Shown here one piece after another: positions 7,272 to 14,104 of a stretch of 14,210 nucleotides of DNA (its first letter is position 1; each line of letters begins with the position of its first letter). The DNA is taken from positions 1-14,210 of the forward strand of contig CAKQWR010000036.1 in NCBI GenBank assembly GCA_934279105.1, written 5' to 3'. The stretch is from an uncultured Oribacterium sp. (GTDB taxonomy: Bacteria > Bacillota > Clostridia > Lachnospirales > Lachnospiraceae). The notes beneath the pieces are model-generated. The model saw only the letters and a program-made list of their open reading frames with translations, did no database searches and was not told where the DNA came from. The position numbers and the translations under genes were made by a program.

Positions 7272-7574
7272 ATGTCAAGAATGAATACAGTCAGTCGACA
7301 GCAGTCCCGTGCACTTGACATGGTGCACATCATCATCGGCATCGTGATCCTCGTAATGGCCGTTCTGGCCTTTCTTGATCCGACCGAGAATATGGTGCTG
7401 TTTCCGCTGATTTTTTTTGCTGCAGCCATTCTGAAGGTCGTGGGTGGAATCCACACGATCCTGAATGCGAAGCGTGCGCATGAACGTACCAGTACACAGG
7501 GCGTAATTCAGCTGACGCTGGGGATTTTAATTGCTATACTCGGTGTAGTATCTGCAATCAGTGTCTGGAATTAA
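7272..7574 (+). CDS. Small three-helix membrane protein, function unknown
   Basis: A 100-residue hydrophobic protein. The ATG at 7272 follows AGGAG (7263-7267) by 4 bases. After a short polar start it has three predicted membrane helices, at about residues 17-37, 42-62 and 77-98, with a charged loop NAKRAHERTSTQG between the second and third. The layout and glycine-rich helices recall the DUF308/HdeD-like group of small integral membrane proteins, but I do not recognise a specific family and no function can be assigned. It begins 12 bases after argF and is likely on the same transcript. Its 3' part contains the probable promoter of rpoD. Confidence 0.8.
   Translation: MSRMNTVSRQQSRALDMVHIIIGIVILVMAVLAFLDPTENMVLFPLIFFAAAILKVVGGIHTILNAKRAHERTSTQGVIQLTLGILIAILGVVSAISVWN
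7512..7540 (+). promoter_or_regulatory. Candidate rpoD promoter inside the upstream gene
   Basis: CTGACG (7512-7517) and TATACT (7535-7540) are 17 bases apart. A TG one base before the -10 box gives an extended -10. Transcription would start near 7547, still inside the small membrane protein gene, leaving a leader of about 90 bases for rpoD. The leader contains a 7-bp hairpin, GATGGTG/CGCCATC (7592-7610), without a T run. Confidence 0.55.
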
Positions 7575-7636
7575 ATATGGTAACTCGAGGATGGTGCACT
7601 GCGCCATCGTCACGGAATGAATAACAGGAGGGTAGT

Positions 7637-8884
7637 ATGGCTAGAAAGAAAGCATCTGAAGAAAAAGCCACCAAAAAAAATAAGGTGAGTGAAAAGCCGG
7701 AAATCAGCAGAGAGGAACTCGTGAAGCGTATCGAGGCACTGTGCAAGAAGGCGAAGGATAACAAAAACACGATCAGTCAGGCCGATATCAATGATTCATT
7801 CCGTGATTTTGCAATCACAGAAGACCAGATGGACAGCATCAATCGTCTGATCGAGAACCGAAACATCGATATCGAACCGATCGAAGATGAGGCGGAGCTC
7901 GAAGATCTGGAGAATGGTGAACTTGCGGAACTCGATGATGACGATGTCCCGGAAGTCGAGGGTGTCGATGATGAGATCGGACCAAGCGAAGAGGAGTACA
8001 AGGAGGCGGAAGCAGAAAATGTAGATCTGGATGCAGTCGACCTTCTGGAAGGCATCGGTACCGAAGATCCGGTCCGCATGTATCTGAAGGAAATCGGTAC
8101 GGTTCCACTGCTGTCTGCGGAAGAAGAGTATCGTCTTGCGGTTCGTAAGTCCCAGGGAGATGAGGTTGCAAAACAGCGTCTCATCGAGGCGAACCTTCGT
8201 CTCGTTGTTTCGATTGCGAAGCGTTATACCGGTCGAGGCATGAGCTTCCTCGATCTCGTACAGGAGGGAAACCTCGGCCTGATCAAGGGTGTTGAGAAGT
8301 TTGATCCGGAGAAGGGCTTCAAGCTGTCTACCTATGCAACATGGTGGATTCGCCAGTCCGTGACTCGTGCACTCGCAGATCAGGCTAGAACCATCCGTGT
8401 CCCTGTGCATATGGTTGAGACCATCAACAAGATGTCGAAAATGCAGCGAAAGCTGACACTGGAACTGGGCTATGAGCCTTCCGTTAAGGAACTGGCGGAG
8501 CACCTCGACATGTCAGAGGAAAAGGTACAGGAAATTATGCAGATCGCACGTGAGCCGGCATCGCTGGAAACACCAATCGGTGAAGAGGACGATTCCAACC
8601 TGGGCGATTTCGTTGCGGACGCGAATGTCGTTTCTCCGGAAGGCAACGTTGAGTCCGTCATGCTGCGCGAGCACATCGATACCCTGCTTGGAGATCTGAA
8701 GGAGCGTGAACGTCAGGTCATCGTTCTTCGTTTCGGTCTCGAGGATGGACACCCGAGAACGCTCGAGGAAGTCGGCAAGGAATTTAATGTCACACGTGAG
8801 CGTATTCGTCAGATCGAAGCGAAGGCACTCCGTAAGCTTCGAAATCCGGTGCGCTCGAAGAGAATCCGGGATTTCCTTCAGTAA
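7637..8884 (+). CDS. rpoD: RNA polymerase primary sigma factor (RpoD/SigA)
   Basis: The housekeeping sigma factor directs RNA polymerase to -10/-35 promoters such as those noted in this window. The ATG at 7637 follows AGGAGGG. The protein is 415 residues. A basic N-terminus and short region 1.1 are followed by a very acidic linker at about 80-128. Region 1.2 starts at [13 protein letters not shown] (142). Region 2 (183-253) contains [20 protein letters not shown] and the -10-recognising [20 protein letters not shown]. Region 3 begins [15 protein letters not shown]. Region 4 (353-412) contains [20 protein letters not shown], the -35 helix-turn-helix. Region 1.1 is small, as in other Firmicutes. 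The usual partner dnaG is not upstream here, so the common dnaG-rpoD operon is broken or rearranged. Confidence 0.97.
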   Translation: MARKKASEEKATKKNKVSEKPEISREELVKRIEALCKKAKDNKNTISQADINDSFRDFAITEDQMDSINRLIENRNIDIEPIEDEAELEDLENGELAELDDDDVPEVEGVDDEIGPSEEEYKEAEAENVDLDAVDLLEGIGTEDPVRMYLKEIGTVPLLSAEEEYRLAVRKSQGDEVAKQRLIEANLRLVVSIAKRYTGRGMSFLDLVQEGNLGLIKGVEKFDPEKGFKLSTYATWWIRQSVTRALADQARTIRVPVHMVETINKMSKMQRKLTLELGYEPSVKELAEHLDMSEEKVQEIMQIAREPASLETPIGEEDDSNLGDFVADANVVSPEGNVESVMLREHIDTLLGDLKERERQVIVLRFGLEDGHPRTLEEVGKEFNVTRERIRQIEAKALRKLRNPVRSKRIRDFLQ

Positions 8885-8974
8885 TAGAGGAGCGAGCCTC
8901 TATGATGGAAGTAGCTCGACCGTGGTCAGGCGAGCCTGGAGTATAGGATACATCAATAGAGGATATTCATAAAC

Positions 8975-9676
8975 GTGAATCAGGAAACAGAAGCACCGGT
9001 GTATATTAAGCCGGAACCCAATACGAAAAATTACCAGCGCCTGATGGAGCAGGAAATCAGTCAATGGCAGGAGAAAAAGCCGGGGCGTCGTCCGCGGCTT
9101 CTTCTGCATAGCTGCTGTGCGCCGTGCTCCAGTGCCGTGCTGGATGAACTGTGTGCATATTTCGATATTACGCTGTTTTATTACAATCCGAATATTTCGA
9201 CCGAGGCAGAATTTACGCATCGCGTTGATGAACTGAAGCGCTTCTGCCACGAAATGGGCATCGATGTGGAGCGGCAGGATAGTGAAGGCCATGTGCTTGG
9301 TGCCGTCGATATCGTAGTGCCGCCATATGATCATCATGAGTTTCTCGCCATCGCGCGTGGCCATGAACGGGATCCGGAACGCGGTGAGCGCTGCCATCGC
9401 TGTTATCGACAGCGACTCGAGCGTACAGCGGAATATATGGAAGAGATACAGACGTATGATTATTTCTGTACGACCCTTACGCTTTCACCCCTGAAGTCTT
9501 CGGAGGTGCTCAATGTCATCGGCGAGGAAATCGGGAAGGCGCATGGACTTTCGTTTCTGCCATCCGATTTCAAAAAGCGCGGTGGCTACCAGAAGTCCAT
9601 TGAGCTCTCGAAGAAATATGACTTATACCGCCAGAACTTCTGCGGCTGTGAGTATTCTCGCGCATCCCGAATATAA
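8975..9676 (+). CDS. queH: Epoxyqueuosine reductase QueH
   Basis: QueH carries out the last step of queuosine tRNA modification, reducing epoxyqueuosine to queuosine. It is the non-homologous replacement for the cobalamin-dependent QueG. The 233-residue protein matches the former DUF208 family: HSCCAPCSS gives the adjacent cysteines Cys47-Cys48 plus Cys51, GERCHRCYRQRL gives Cys140 and Cys143, and FCTTLTLSPLKS, LPSDFKKRGGYQKSIELSKKY and a terminal CGC follow. By homology the CC and CxxC cysteines hold the 4Fe-4S cluster. The start is GTG 8975, with AGAGGA at 8958-8963; this spacing is somewhat long. Other queuosine genes are not adjacent. The 90 bases after rpoD hold a perfect TAGAGG/CCTCTA hairpin at 8885-8902 but no clear promoter, so read-through from rpoD is likely. 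Confidence 0.94.
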   Translation: MNQETEAPVYIKPEPNTKNYQRLMEQEISQWQEKKPGRRPRLLLHSCCAPCSSAVLDELCAYFDITLFYYNPNISTEAEFTHRVDELKRFCHEMGIDVERQDSEGHVLGAVDIVVPPYDHHEFLAIARGHERDPERGERCHRCYRQRLERTAEYMEEIQTYDYFCTTLTLSPLKSSEVLNVIGEEIGKAHGLSFLPSDFKKRGGYQKSIELSKKYDLYRQNFCGCEYSRASRI

Positions 9677-9684
9677 GCTGTGTA

Positions 9685-9818
9685 GGAGTTTGCATCAGCA
9701 AACTCCGGAACGATATCCAGCAGAGCTAAGCTCTGCTCCCGAAGGGCTGAACGCGAGCCATACCAGCTCGAGTTCAGGGCTGGGCTAACGTCGGGCAACC
9801 ACGGACCGACTTTAGGGC
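9685..9818 (+). repeat. Multi-hairpin intergenic repeat, copy 2 (two H4 modules)
   Basis: This copy starts 8 bases after the queH stop. H1 is a perfect 9-bp stem, GGAGTTTGC/GCAAACTCC with loop ATCA (9685-9706). H2 pairs AGCAGAGC with GCTCTGCT (9719-9737). H3 is CCC-GAA-GGG (9738-9746). It then has two H4-type hairpins in tandem. H4A pairs CTGAACGCGAGC (9747-9758) with GCTCGAGTTCAG (9766-9777), with one mismatch. H4B pairs CTAACGTCGG (9785-9794) with CCGACTTTAG (9806-9815), with one mismatch. The two H4 modules differ in stem sequence but keep pairing. The element ends just before the HPr promoter. Confidence 0.85.
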
Positions 9819-9823
9819 GGCAG

Positions 9824-9852
9824 TTGACTTCAAACTTTTGAAGACTTATTAT
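9824..9852 (+). promoter_or_regulatory. HPr gene promoter (TTGACT, 17 bp, TATTAT)
   Basis: TTGACT (9824-9829) and TATTAT (9847-9852) are exactly 17 bases apart, the best promoter match in the window. Transcription would begin near 9859, so the HPr start must be downstream at 9886 rather than at an in-frame TTG at 9838 inside the promoter. Confidence 0.7.
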
Positions 9853-9885
9853 TTAATCAATAAAAACGATGAAAAGGAGTGTGGT

Positions 9886-10182
9886 ATGGTTACAGGTGAA
9901 GTAGACGTTATCAACGAGTCTGGTCTTCATTTAAGACCGGCAGGTGTTCTGACACAGACTTGTATCAAGTTTAAGAGTAATATCTATCTCTATAACGGAG
10001 AGCGAAAAATCGTCGCGAAGTCTGTTCTGAATGTGATGGCTGCCGGCGTAAAGCAGGGCGCTCATCTTCGTGTCGAGTGCGACGGACCGGATGAAGAAGA
10101 AGCGCTTAAGACCGTGATCGAGGCCATCGCTACCGGACTCGGTGAGGGTACAAAGTACAGCAGTAAAGATCGTTTATTTTAA
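9886..10182 (+). CDS. ptsH: HPr-family phosphocarrier protein
   Basis: HPr carries phosphate from enzyme I to sugar-specific EIIA proteins of the phosphotransferase system. In Firmicutes it also serves carbon catabolite control when Ser46 is phosphorylated by HPr kinase. The 98-residue protein starts at ATG 9886, 6 bases after AAGGAG (9874-9879). His15 lies in GLHLRPA with Arg17, and Ser46 lies in AKSVLNVMAAGVKQG; both phosphorylation sites are present. Two differences from the textbook pattern are leucine rather than alanine after His15, and LNVMAAG where many HPr have MGVMSLG. There is also a C-terminal extension of roughly ten residues beyond the usual ~87. Crh proteins lack His15, so this is not Crh. 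Enzyme I is not adjacent. A strong terminator follows directly. Confidence 0.92.
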   Translation: MVTGEVDVINESGLHLRPAGVLTQTCIKFKSNIYLYNGERKIVAKSVLNVMAAGVKQGAHLRVECDGPDEEEALKTVIEAIATGLGEGTKYSSKDRLF

Positions 10183-10183
10183 G

Positions 10184-10221
10184 AACAAGAAAAACTCGGC
10201 TTTCGCCGAGTTTTTCTTGTT
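10184..10221. terminator. Bidirectional terminator between convergent HPr and Mrp genes
   Basis: AACAAGAAAAACTCGGC (10184-10200) pairs perfectly over 17 bp with GCCGAGTTTTTCTTGTT (10205-10221) around the loop TTTC. The A-rich and T-rich flanks make it work in both directions. It starts one base after the HPr stop and ends 14 bases before the stop of the minus-strand gene. Confidence 0.95.
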
Positions 10222-10235
10222 ATATAAGCTTTTAT

Positions 10236-11102
10236 TTACTTGTTGAAATCGATGACAGCCTGAACAGCATCCTTGATTTCCGGAAGATCGATGCCCTCGA
10301 CAGCGCCTGCGTCCATATAAGCGGCGTTCTTCGGATCCATCGGAAGCTTCGCAAGAACCTTGAGGCCGTGCTGTGCTGCGACTTCATCCACATGACTCTC
10401 GCCGAAGACCTGGATCTTCTCGTCACAGTGCGGGCAAACGAGATAGGACATATTTTCTACGAGACCGATGACCGGAACATTCATCTTATCCGCCATGTTT
10501 ACGGCCTTCGTAACGATCATGGAAACGAGATCCTGCGGAGAGGTAACGATGACGATACCATCGATCGGGAGGGACTGGAAAACGGTAAGCGGAACATCGC
10601 CGGTTCCTGGTGGCATGTCGACGAACATGTAGTCTACATCCTTCCACTGAACCTCAGACCAGAACTGCTTCACCGCCTGTGCGATGAGGGAACCACGCCA
10701 GATGATCGGGTCGGTTTCGTTCTCAAGCAGAAGATTGGAGGAGATGATCTCGATACCATCGGCACTTCTGTCCGGGATCATAAGCTTGCCATCCGGTGTA
10801 ACACCGACACCATCGTTGGAAAGGCCGAAGGCCTTCGGGATGGACGGACCGGTGATATCTGCATCGAGAATTGCAGTCTTGAAGCCGGCCTTATGCGTGC
10901 CACAAGCGAGAAGAGAAGTGATGGTAGACTTACCGACACCACCCTTACCGGAAACGACACCGATGACCTTTTTTACGCTGCAGCCATCAGCAAGCTTCGC
11001 ACGGAAATCTTCCGGATTTGCATGACGAGATGCGCAGTCGGAACCGCAGGAACCGCAGTTGCCGTTGCAGCTGGAAGGATTCTGATTTTCTAATTCTGCC
11101 AT
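10236..11102 (-). CDS. mrp: Mrp/NBP35-type Fe-S cluster carrier ATPase
   Basis: A cytosolic P-loop ATPase of the Mrp/NBP35/ApbC family, which binds and delivers Fe-S clusters to target proteins. It is 288 residues; the ATG follows AAAGGAG by 9 bases on the minus strand. The N-terminus has a cysteine cluster (Cys12, 16, 19, 23) like that of NBP35-type proteins. The deviant Walker A motif SGKGGVGKST is at 51-60, followed by DADITGPSIPKAFGL and VDMPPGTGDVPLTVFQSLP. The family-specific CPHC (Cys223, Cys226), which bridges a cluster at the dimer interface, lies in YLVCPHCDEKIQVFG. It has no upstream MIP18-like domain. It is a single-gene unit, as far as can be seen, between the bidirectional terminator and the LysR terminator. 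leuC nearby encodes a 4Fe-4S enzyme, but a functional link is speculation. Confidence 0.95.
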   Translation of the reverse strand: MAELENQNPSSCNGNCGSCGSDCASRHANPEDFRAKLADGCSVKKVIGVVSGKGGVGKSTITSLLACGTHKAGFKTAILDADITGPSIPKAFGLSNDGVGVTPDGKLMIPDRSADGIEIISSNLLLENETDPIIWRGSLIAQAVKQFWSEVQWKDVDYMFVDMPPGTGDVPLTVFQSLPIDGIVIVTSPQDLVSMIVTKAVNMADKMNVPVIGLVENMSYLVCPHCDEKIQVFGESHVDEVAAQHGLKVLAKLPMDPKNAAYMDAGAVEGIDLPEIKDAVQAVIDFNK

Positions 11103-11254
11103 ATAGATAAACTCCTTTCGGGATTTGAAAATACGTTCGAGTGTAATTGTTCATGGATTTCCATGAGCGCGCTGTCTGCAAAAGCAGAGAAGCGTTTACG
11201 AAGTCCGCGCCCGGGCGGCTTCATTGCACCCAACTTTACTACCATACCACAGAA
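11103..11254. other. Upstream region of the Mrp gene
   Basis: About 150 bases between the Mrp start and the LysR terminator. It contains the ribosome binding site CTCCTTT (plus-strand reading), a perfect inverted repeat TCATGGA-TT-TCCATGA near 11151-11166, a CTGC-AAAA-GCAG hairpin just after it, and a GC-rich CCGCGCCCGGGCGG stretch. The Mrp promoter should be here, but I see no convincing -35/-10 pair and no gene. Confidence 0.4.
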
Positions 11255-11285
11255 AAAGGCCTCCGTCCATCAGACGAAGGCCTTT
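11255..11285 (-). terminator. Intrinsic terminator after the LysR gene
   Basis: AAAGGCCTCCGTC (11255-11267) and GACGAAGGCCTTT (11273-11285) form a 13-bp stem with one mismatch and a 5-base loop. Read on the minus strand it ends in a run of five T, so it terminates the LysR transcript 75 bases after its stop. Confidence 0.85.
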
Positions 11286-11360
11286 GATTGTTTTTAACTA
11301 TATTCAAAAAGCTGAAATTCTGACACAACCCTCTCGAGCACTTGACTATGTGCTGCGAAA

Positions 11361-12245
11361 TTAATCCAGGATGCTGAGGAAGGCGTCGAGGGACTTTCCG
11401 GTGTTGCCTGCGTTGTAAACATAGCCGACACTGCGGGATGGTACCGGGAACTGGGTCGGGATTTCAACCAGTGTACCCTCATCGAGCTCCTTCTGAACCA
11501 GCTCACGAATGACACAGCCGATGCCGATGCCGATCTTGGCGAAGTCCACGAGAAGATCCATCGTGGTGACTTCGAGAATCTGTGCCGGCTCGATGCCCAT
11601 GGTCTTAAAATAATCGTCGATGTGTCGACGGGTCATGTTGTTCTGATCGAGCAGCATGATGTTTCCTTCCTGGAACGGATCGCAGTCTTCACCATACATC
11701 GCCTTGAGATTTTCAACGTACTGAGGAGTAGCGACGAAAACATCATGAATCTGCTTCGGATGAACGAAACGAAGCTCCGGACGACGTGTACGAGGCTCAG
11801 CGGTGAGGCCGATATCAAGCTTCTTCTGCTCGAGAAGCTGCAGCGTCTGTGCCGTCGACTGTGTGATGATCGATACACGAATATTCGGATACTTCTGCAT
11901 GAAAGTCTGGAGATATGGCAGAAGGATATAGCGGCAGAGCGTCGTGGATACACCAATCTGGATGTGACCGATGTTGAAATCCTTCATGCGCTTTAATTCG
12001 GTCTCCGCATTGTTGATGTTATCAAACGCATCCTTAATATAGCGGTAGAGAACCGTTCCTTCTTCTGTCAGCGTAACACCACGCGAGTTACGGTGAAAAA
12101 GCTTGGTGTCGAGTCCATCTTCCAGCTTTACGATGGACTTGGAAATAGCGGGCTGCGAAATATAGAGTTTCTTTGCCGCCTTTGAAATGTTACCGCATGT
12201 GGCAACCTCGTAGAAAATTTTGTAACCTGACAGATTCTGATCCAT
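11361..12245 (-). CDS. LysR-type transcriptional regulator, likely regulator of leuC
   Basis: A 294-residue LysR-family DNA-binding regulator. The ATG at 12245 follows AGGGGG on the minus strand. The N-terminal winged helix-turn-helix is clear: YKIFYEVATCGNISKAAKKL, then YISQPAISKSIVKLED, then LFHRNSRGVTLTEEG (residues 8-63). A linker helix and the periplasmic-binding-protein-like effector domain (about 93-294) follow, starting IGHIQIGVSTTLCRYILLPY. The ligand cannot be read from sequence. It is transcribed away from leuC across a shared intergenic region, the classic arrangement in which a LysR protein controls the divergent gene and itself. By that context, leucine or a pathway intermediate such as isopropylmalate is a plausible effector; this is inference. 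Confidence 0.93.
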   Translation of the reverse strand: MDQNLSGYKIFYEVATCGNISKAAKKLYISQPAISKSIVKLEDGLDTKLFHRNSRGVTLTEEGTVLYRYIKDAFDNINNAETELKRMKDFNIGHIQIGVSTTLCRYILLPYLQTFMQKYPNIRVSIITQSTAQTLQLLEQKKLDIGLTAEPRTRRPELRFVHPKQIHDVFVATPQYVENLKAMYGEDCDPFQEGNIMLLDQNNMTRRHIDDYFKTMGIEPAQILEVTTMDLLVDFAKIGIGIGCVIRELVQKELDEGTLVEIPTQFPVPSRSVGYVYNAGNTGKSLDAFLSILD

Positions 12246-12381
12246 GATTTCCCCCTAATATACAGCTGTTTCGAAATGAACGTAACTGAATGTGTACATG
12301 CCATCCGGCTGAGTGAATGCTTCCGATGGCGTTCCTGTCGCCTGTTCAACAGTTTAAAGAGATGAATTGCTCGGCATATTT
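12246..12381 (-). other. LysR gene 5' leader with a hairpin
   Basis: If the LysR promoter proposed at 12382-12411 is right, the mRNA has a leader of about 130 bases. It contains one good hairpin, GCCATCCGG (12300-12308) against CCGATGGC (12323-12330) with one bulged base. I see no gene and no known riboswitch. Confidence 0.35.
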
Positions 12382-12411
12382 AATATAACATAATGTTGAA
12401 CTATAACACAA
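12382..12411 (-). promoter_or_regulatory. Possible LysR gene promoter overlapping the operator array
   Basis: On the minus strand TTGTGT (12411-12406) and TATATT (12387-12382) are 18 bases apart. The -10 box matches 5 of 6 positions but the -35 only 3. It overlaps the ATAAC repeats, so binding of a regulator here could repress the LysR gene. In AT-rich DNA such a match is weak evidence. Confidence 0.3.
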
Positions 12412-12439
12412 GATTATTTATAACATGTTTTGGCATAAC
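12384..12439. promoter_or_regulatory. Candidate LysR operator array between lysR-type gene and leuC
   Basis: TATAACA occurs at 12384, 12402 and 12419, with a fourth ATAAC at 12435, giving spacings of 18, 17 and 15 or 16 bases. Overlapping them are two dyads, AACAT-A-ATGTT (12387-12397) and AACATGTT (12422-12429), and an inverted repeat TATAA-N11-TTATA (12402-12422). Relative to the leuC start proposed near 12468 they span about -84 to -30, the usual zone for LysR-type regulator binding. The motifs are AT-rich, so chance cannot be excluded. Confidence 0.4.
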
Positions 12440-12452
12440 CTTTAGCGTTTTT

Positions 12453-12461
12453 TGGTACAAT
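12453..12461 (+). promoter_or_regulatory. Candidate leuC promoter, extended -10
   Basis: TGGTACAAT at 12453-12461 is an extended -10 box (TG, one base, TACAAT). There is no good -35 at 17 bases; TTGGCA at 12430-12435 is 20 bases away. A poor -35 is common at promoters that need an activator, which fits a LysR-type regulator bound just upstream. Confidence 0.4.
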
Positions 12462-12838
12462 TTGTAAAAAAATCGGTATACAGGAATAGGTACGTGCATC
12501 CGTCTCGCATGCCGATGCAGACATCGGACGGTGTACGTTTCGGCGCTGGATGATAGAAGCGAGAGGGAATGTGCATCGCTGGCAGAAGCATTGGCGAGAT
12601 AGAACCATGTGCTGAGATAATCGTTAATTATGATAATCATCAAAAACATATATTATATTTATAATACACGAGATGATATATTGTTACGAGATCATAAGCA
12701 TGCGTATGTTCTGTGGGTCTGTATTTTGTGAGAAATGGTGATTTTCGGGGCATGGCTTCGTGGAAATAACGGTATGAATAGACAGGGCATGCGAGGAAGC
12801 AGGCGCATGTATGAATATTGCGAATATAGGAGTGTACT
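12462..12838 (+). other. Long leuC 5' leader without a recognised gene
   Basis: About 370 bases between the proposed promoter and leuC. It holds a CCGATG-CAGA-CATCGG hairpin (12512-12527), an AT-rich block at 12615-12685 with the repeat GATAATC twice and a perfect TATTATA-TT-TATAATA dyad (12651-12666), and a near-palindrome CATAAGCATGCGTATG (12693-12708). A 31-codon ORF at 12569-12664 ends with two TTA leucine codons but has poor ribosome-site spacing. I see no T-box sequence, no terminator hairpin and no known riboswitch. A second promoter (TTGTTA 12681, TATGTT 12705) is possible but weak. Confidence 0.35.
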
Positions 12839-14104
12839 ATGGGAATGACGATGAGCCAGAAGATTCTGGCAAAGCATGCAGGACTTGAATCTGTGACCGC
12901 TGGTCAGCTGATCATGGCGGAACTGGATCTGGTTCATGGAAATGATATTACTTCGCCTGTAGCGATTCGTGAGATGAAGAAGCTCGATCAGAAAGAGGTC
13001 TTCGATAAGGAGAAGGTTGTGCTGGTCATGGATCACTTCGTTCCGAATAAGGATATTACGAGTGCGAAGTGCACACAGATGTGCCGGAATTTCGCACATG
13101 AGCAGGGACTTAAGAATTACTTCGATGTCGGAACCATGGGCATCGAGCATGCGCTGATCCCGGAGCAGGGACTGATCGTAGCCGGTGAGCTGAGCGTCGG
13201 TGCCGATTCCCATACCTGTACCTATGGCGCACTGGGCGCATTTTCGACCGGTATCGGTTCGACCGATATGGCAGCGGCGATGGCAACCGGAAAGCTCTGG
13301 TTTAAGGTGCCGACGGCTATCAAGGTGAATCTGGTCGGGAAGAAGCAGAAGTGGGTGTCCGGTAAGGATGTCATCCTTCATCTAATCGGAGAAATCGGTG
13401 TGGATGGTGCACGCTACCAGTCCATCGAATTTACCGGTCCGGGTGTGGCAGAGCTCAGCATGGATGACCGTTTCACCATCTGCAACATGGCGATTGAAGC
13501 CGGTGGTAAGAATGGTATTTTCCCGGTTGATGAAAAGACCATCGAATACATGGAGGCGCATTCGAAGAAGCCGTACACAGTGTACGAGGCAGATGAAGAT
13601 GCAGAGTATACACGCGAAATCACCATGGATCTTTCTACACTGAAGTCAACGATCTCATTTCCACATCTTCCGGAAAATACACATGAGCTTGGAAGCTTCG
13701 AGGATATCACGATCGATCAGTGTGTCATCGGCTCCTGCACAAATGGACGTATACAGGATATGCGTGAGGCCGCAGAAATTCTGCGTGGTCGAAAGGTGGC
13801 ACCGGATGTGCGCTGTATCGTGATTCCTGGCACGCAGGAAATCTATATGCAGATGCTGAAAGAGGGTCTCGTGATGGTATTTATCGAGGCAGGTGCAGTG
13901 GTATCGACCCCGACCTGCGGACCATGTCTCGGCGGCTATATGGGCATTCTGGCACCGCATGAGCGCTGCGTTTCGACCACAAACCGTAATTTCGTCGGTC
14001 GTATGGGTGACACCACCTCCGAAATCTACCTGGCATCACCGGCTGTCGCTGCTGCCTCCGCTGTCACCGGCAAGATTTCCGGACCAGAAGAATTAGGAAT
14101 GTAG
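12839..14104 (+). CDS. leuC: 3-isopropylmalate dehydratase, large subunit
   Basis: With the small subunit LeuD it isomerises 2-isopropylmalate to 3-isopropylmalate in leucine biosynthesis. It is an aconitase-family enzyme with a 4Fe-4S cluster in the cytosol. The ATG at 12839 follows ATAGGAG by 6 bases. The 421-residue length and sequence fit the shorter LeuC type shared by archaea, Thermotoga and Clostridia, which is close to homoaconitase large subunits. Cluster ligands are Cys300 in GSCTNGR and Cys360 and Cys363 in PTCGPCLGG. Active-site sequences [23 protein letters not shown] and [23 protein letters not shown] are all present. leuD, normally directly downstream, must lie beyond the window, and the hairpin repeat separates the two. 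The stop TAG overlaps the first base of that repeat. Homoaconitase cannot be fully excluded by sequence alone. Confidence 0.95.
   Translation: MGMTMSQKILAKHAGLESVTAGQLIMAELDLVHGNDITSPVAIREMKKLDQKEVFDKEKVVLVMDHFVPNKDITSAKCTQMCRNFAHEQGLKNYFDVGTMGIEHALIPEQGLIVAGELSVGADSHTCTYGALGAFSTGIGSTDMAAAMATGKLWFKVPTAIKVNLVGKKQKWVSGKDVILHLIGEIGVDGARYQSIEFTGPGVAELSMDDRFTICNMAIEAGGKNGIFPVDEKTIEYMEAHSKKPYTVYEADEDAEYTREITMDLSTLKSTISFPHLPENTHELGSFEDITIDQCVIGSCTNGRIQDMREAAEILRGRKVAPDVRCIVIPGTQEIYMQMLKEGLVMVFIEAGAVVSTPTCGPCLGGYMGILAPHERCVSTTNRNFVGRMGDTTSEIYLASPAVAAASAVTGKISGPEELGM

Noticed and set aside
8900..8944. 14-codon ORF (MMEVARPWSGEPGV) between rpoD and queH
   Set aside because: It is very short, has no clear role or similarity, and its start overlaps a small hairpin; there is not enough to call it a gene.
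9838..9885. Longer HPr beginning at TTG 9838
   Set aside because: This start lies between the -35 and -10 boxes of the best promoter in the window, before the expected transcription start; ATG 9886 has AAGGAG and puts His at residue 15.
10368..11093. Open frame of 241 codons opposite the Mrp gene
   Set aside because: The minus-strand reading has every Mrp motif; the plus-strand reading has none and no ribosome site.
12462..12838. Leucine T-box or other known riboswitch in the leuC leader
   Set aside because: The conserved T-box sequence (GGTGG..ACCGCG type) is absent, there is no terminator hairpin before leuC, and no other riboswitch core is recognisable.
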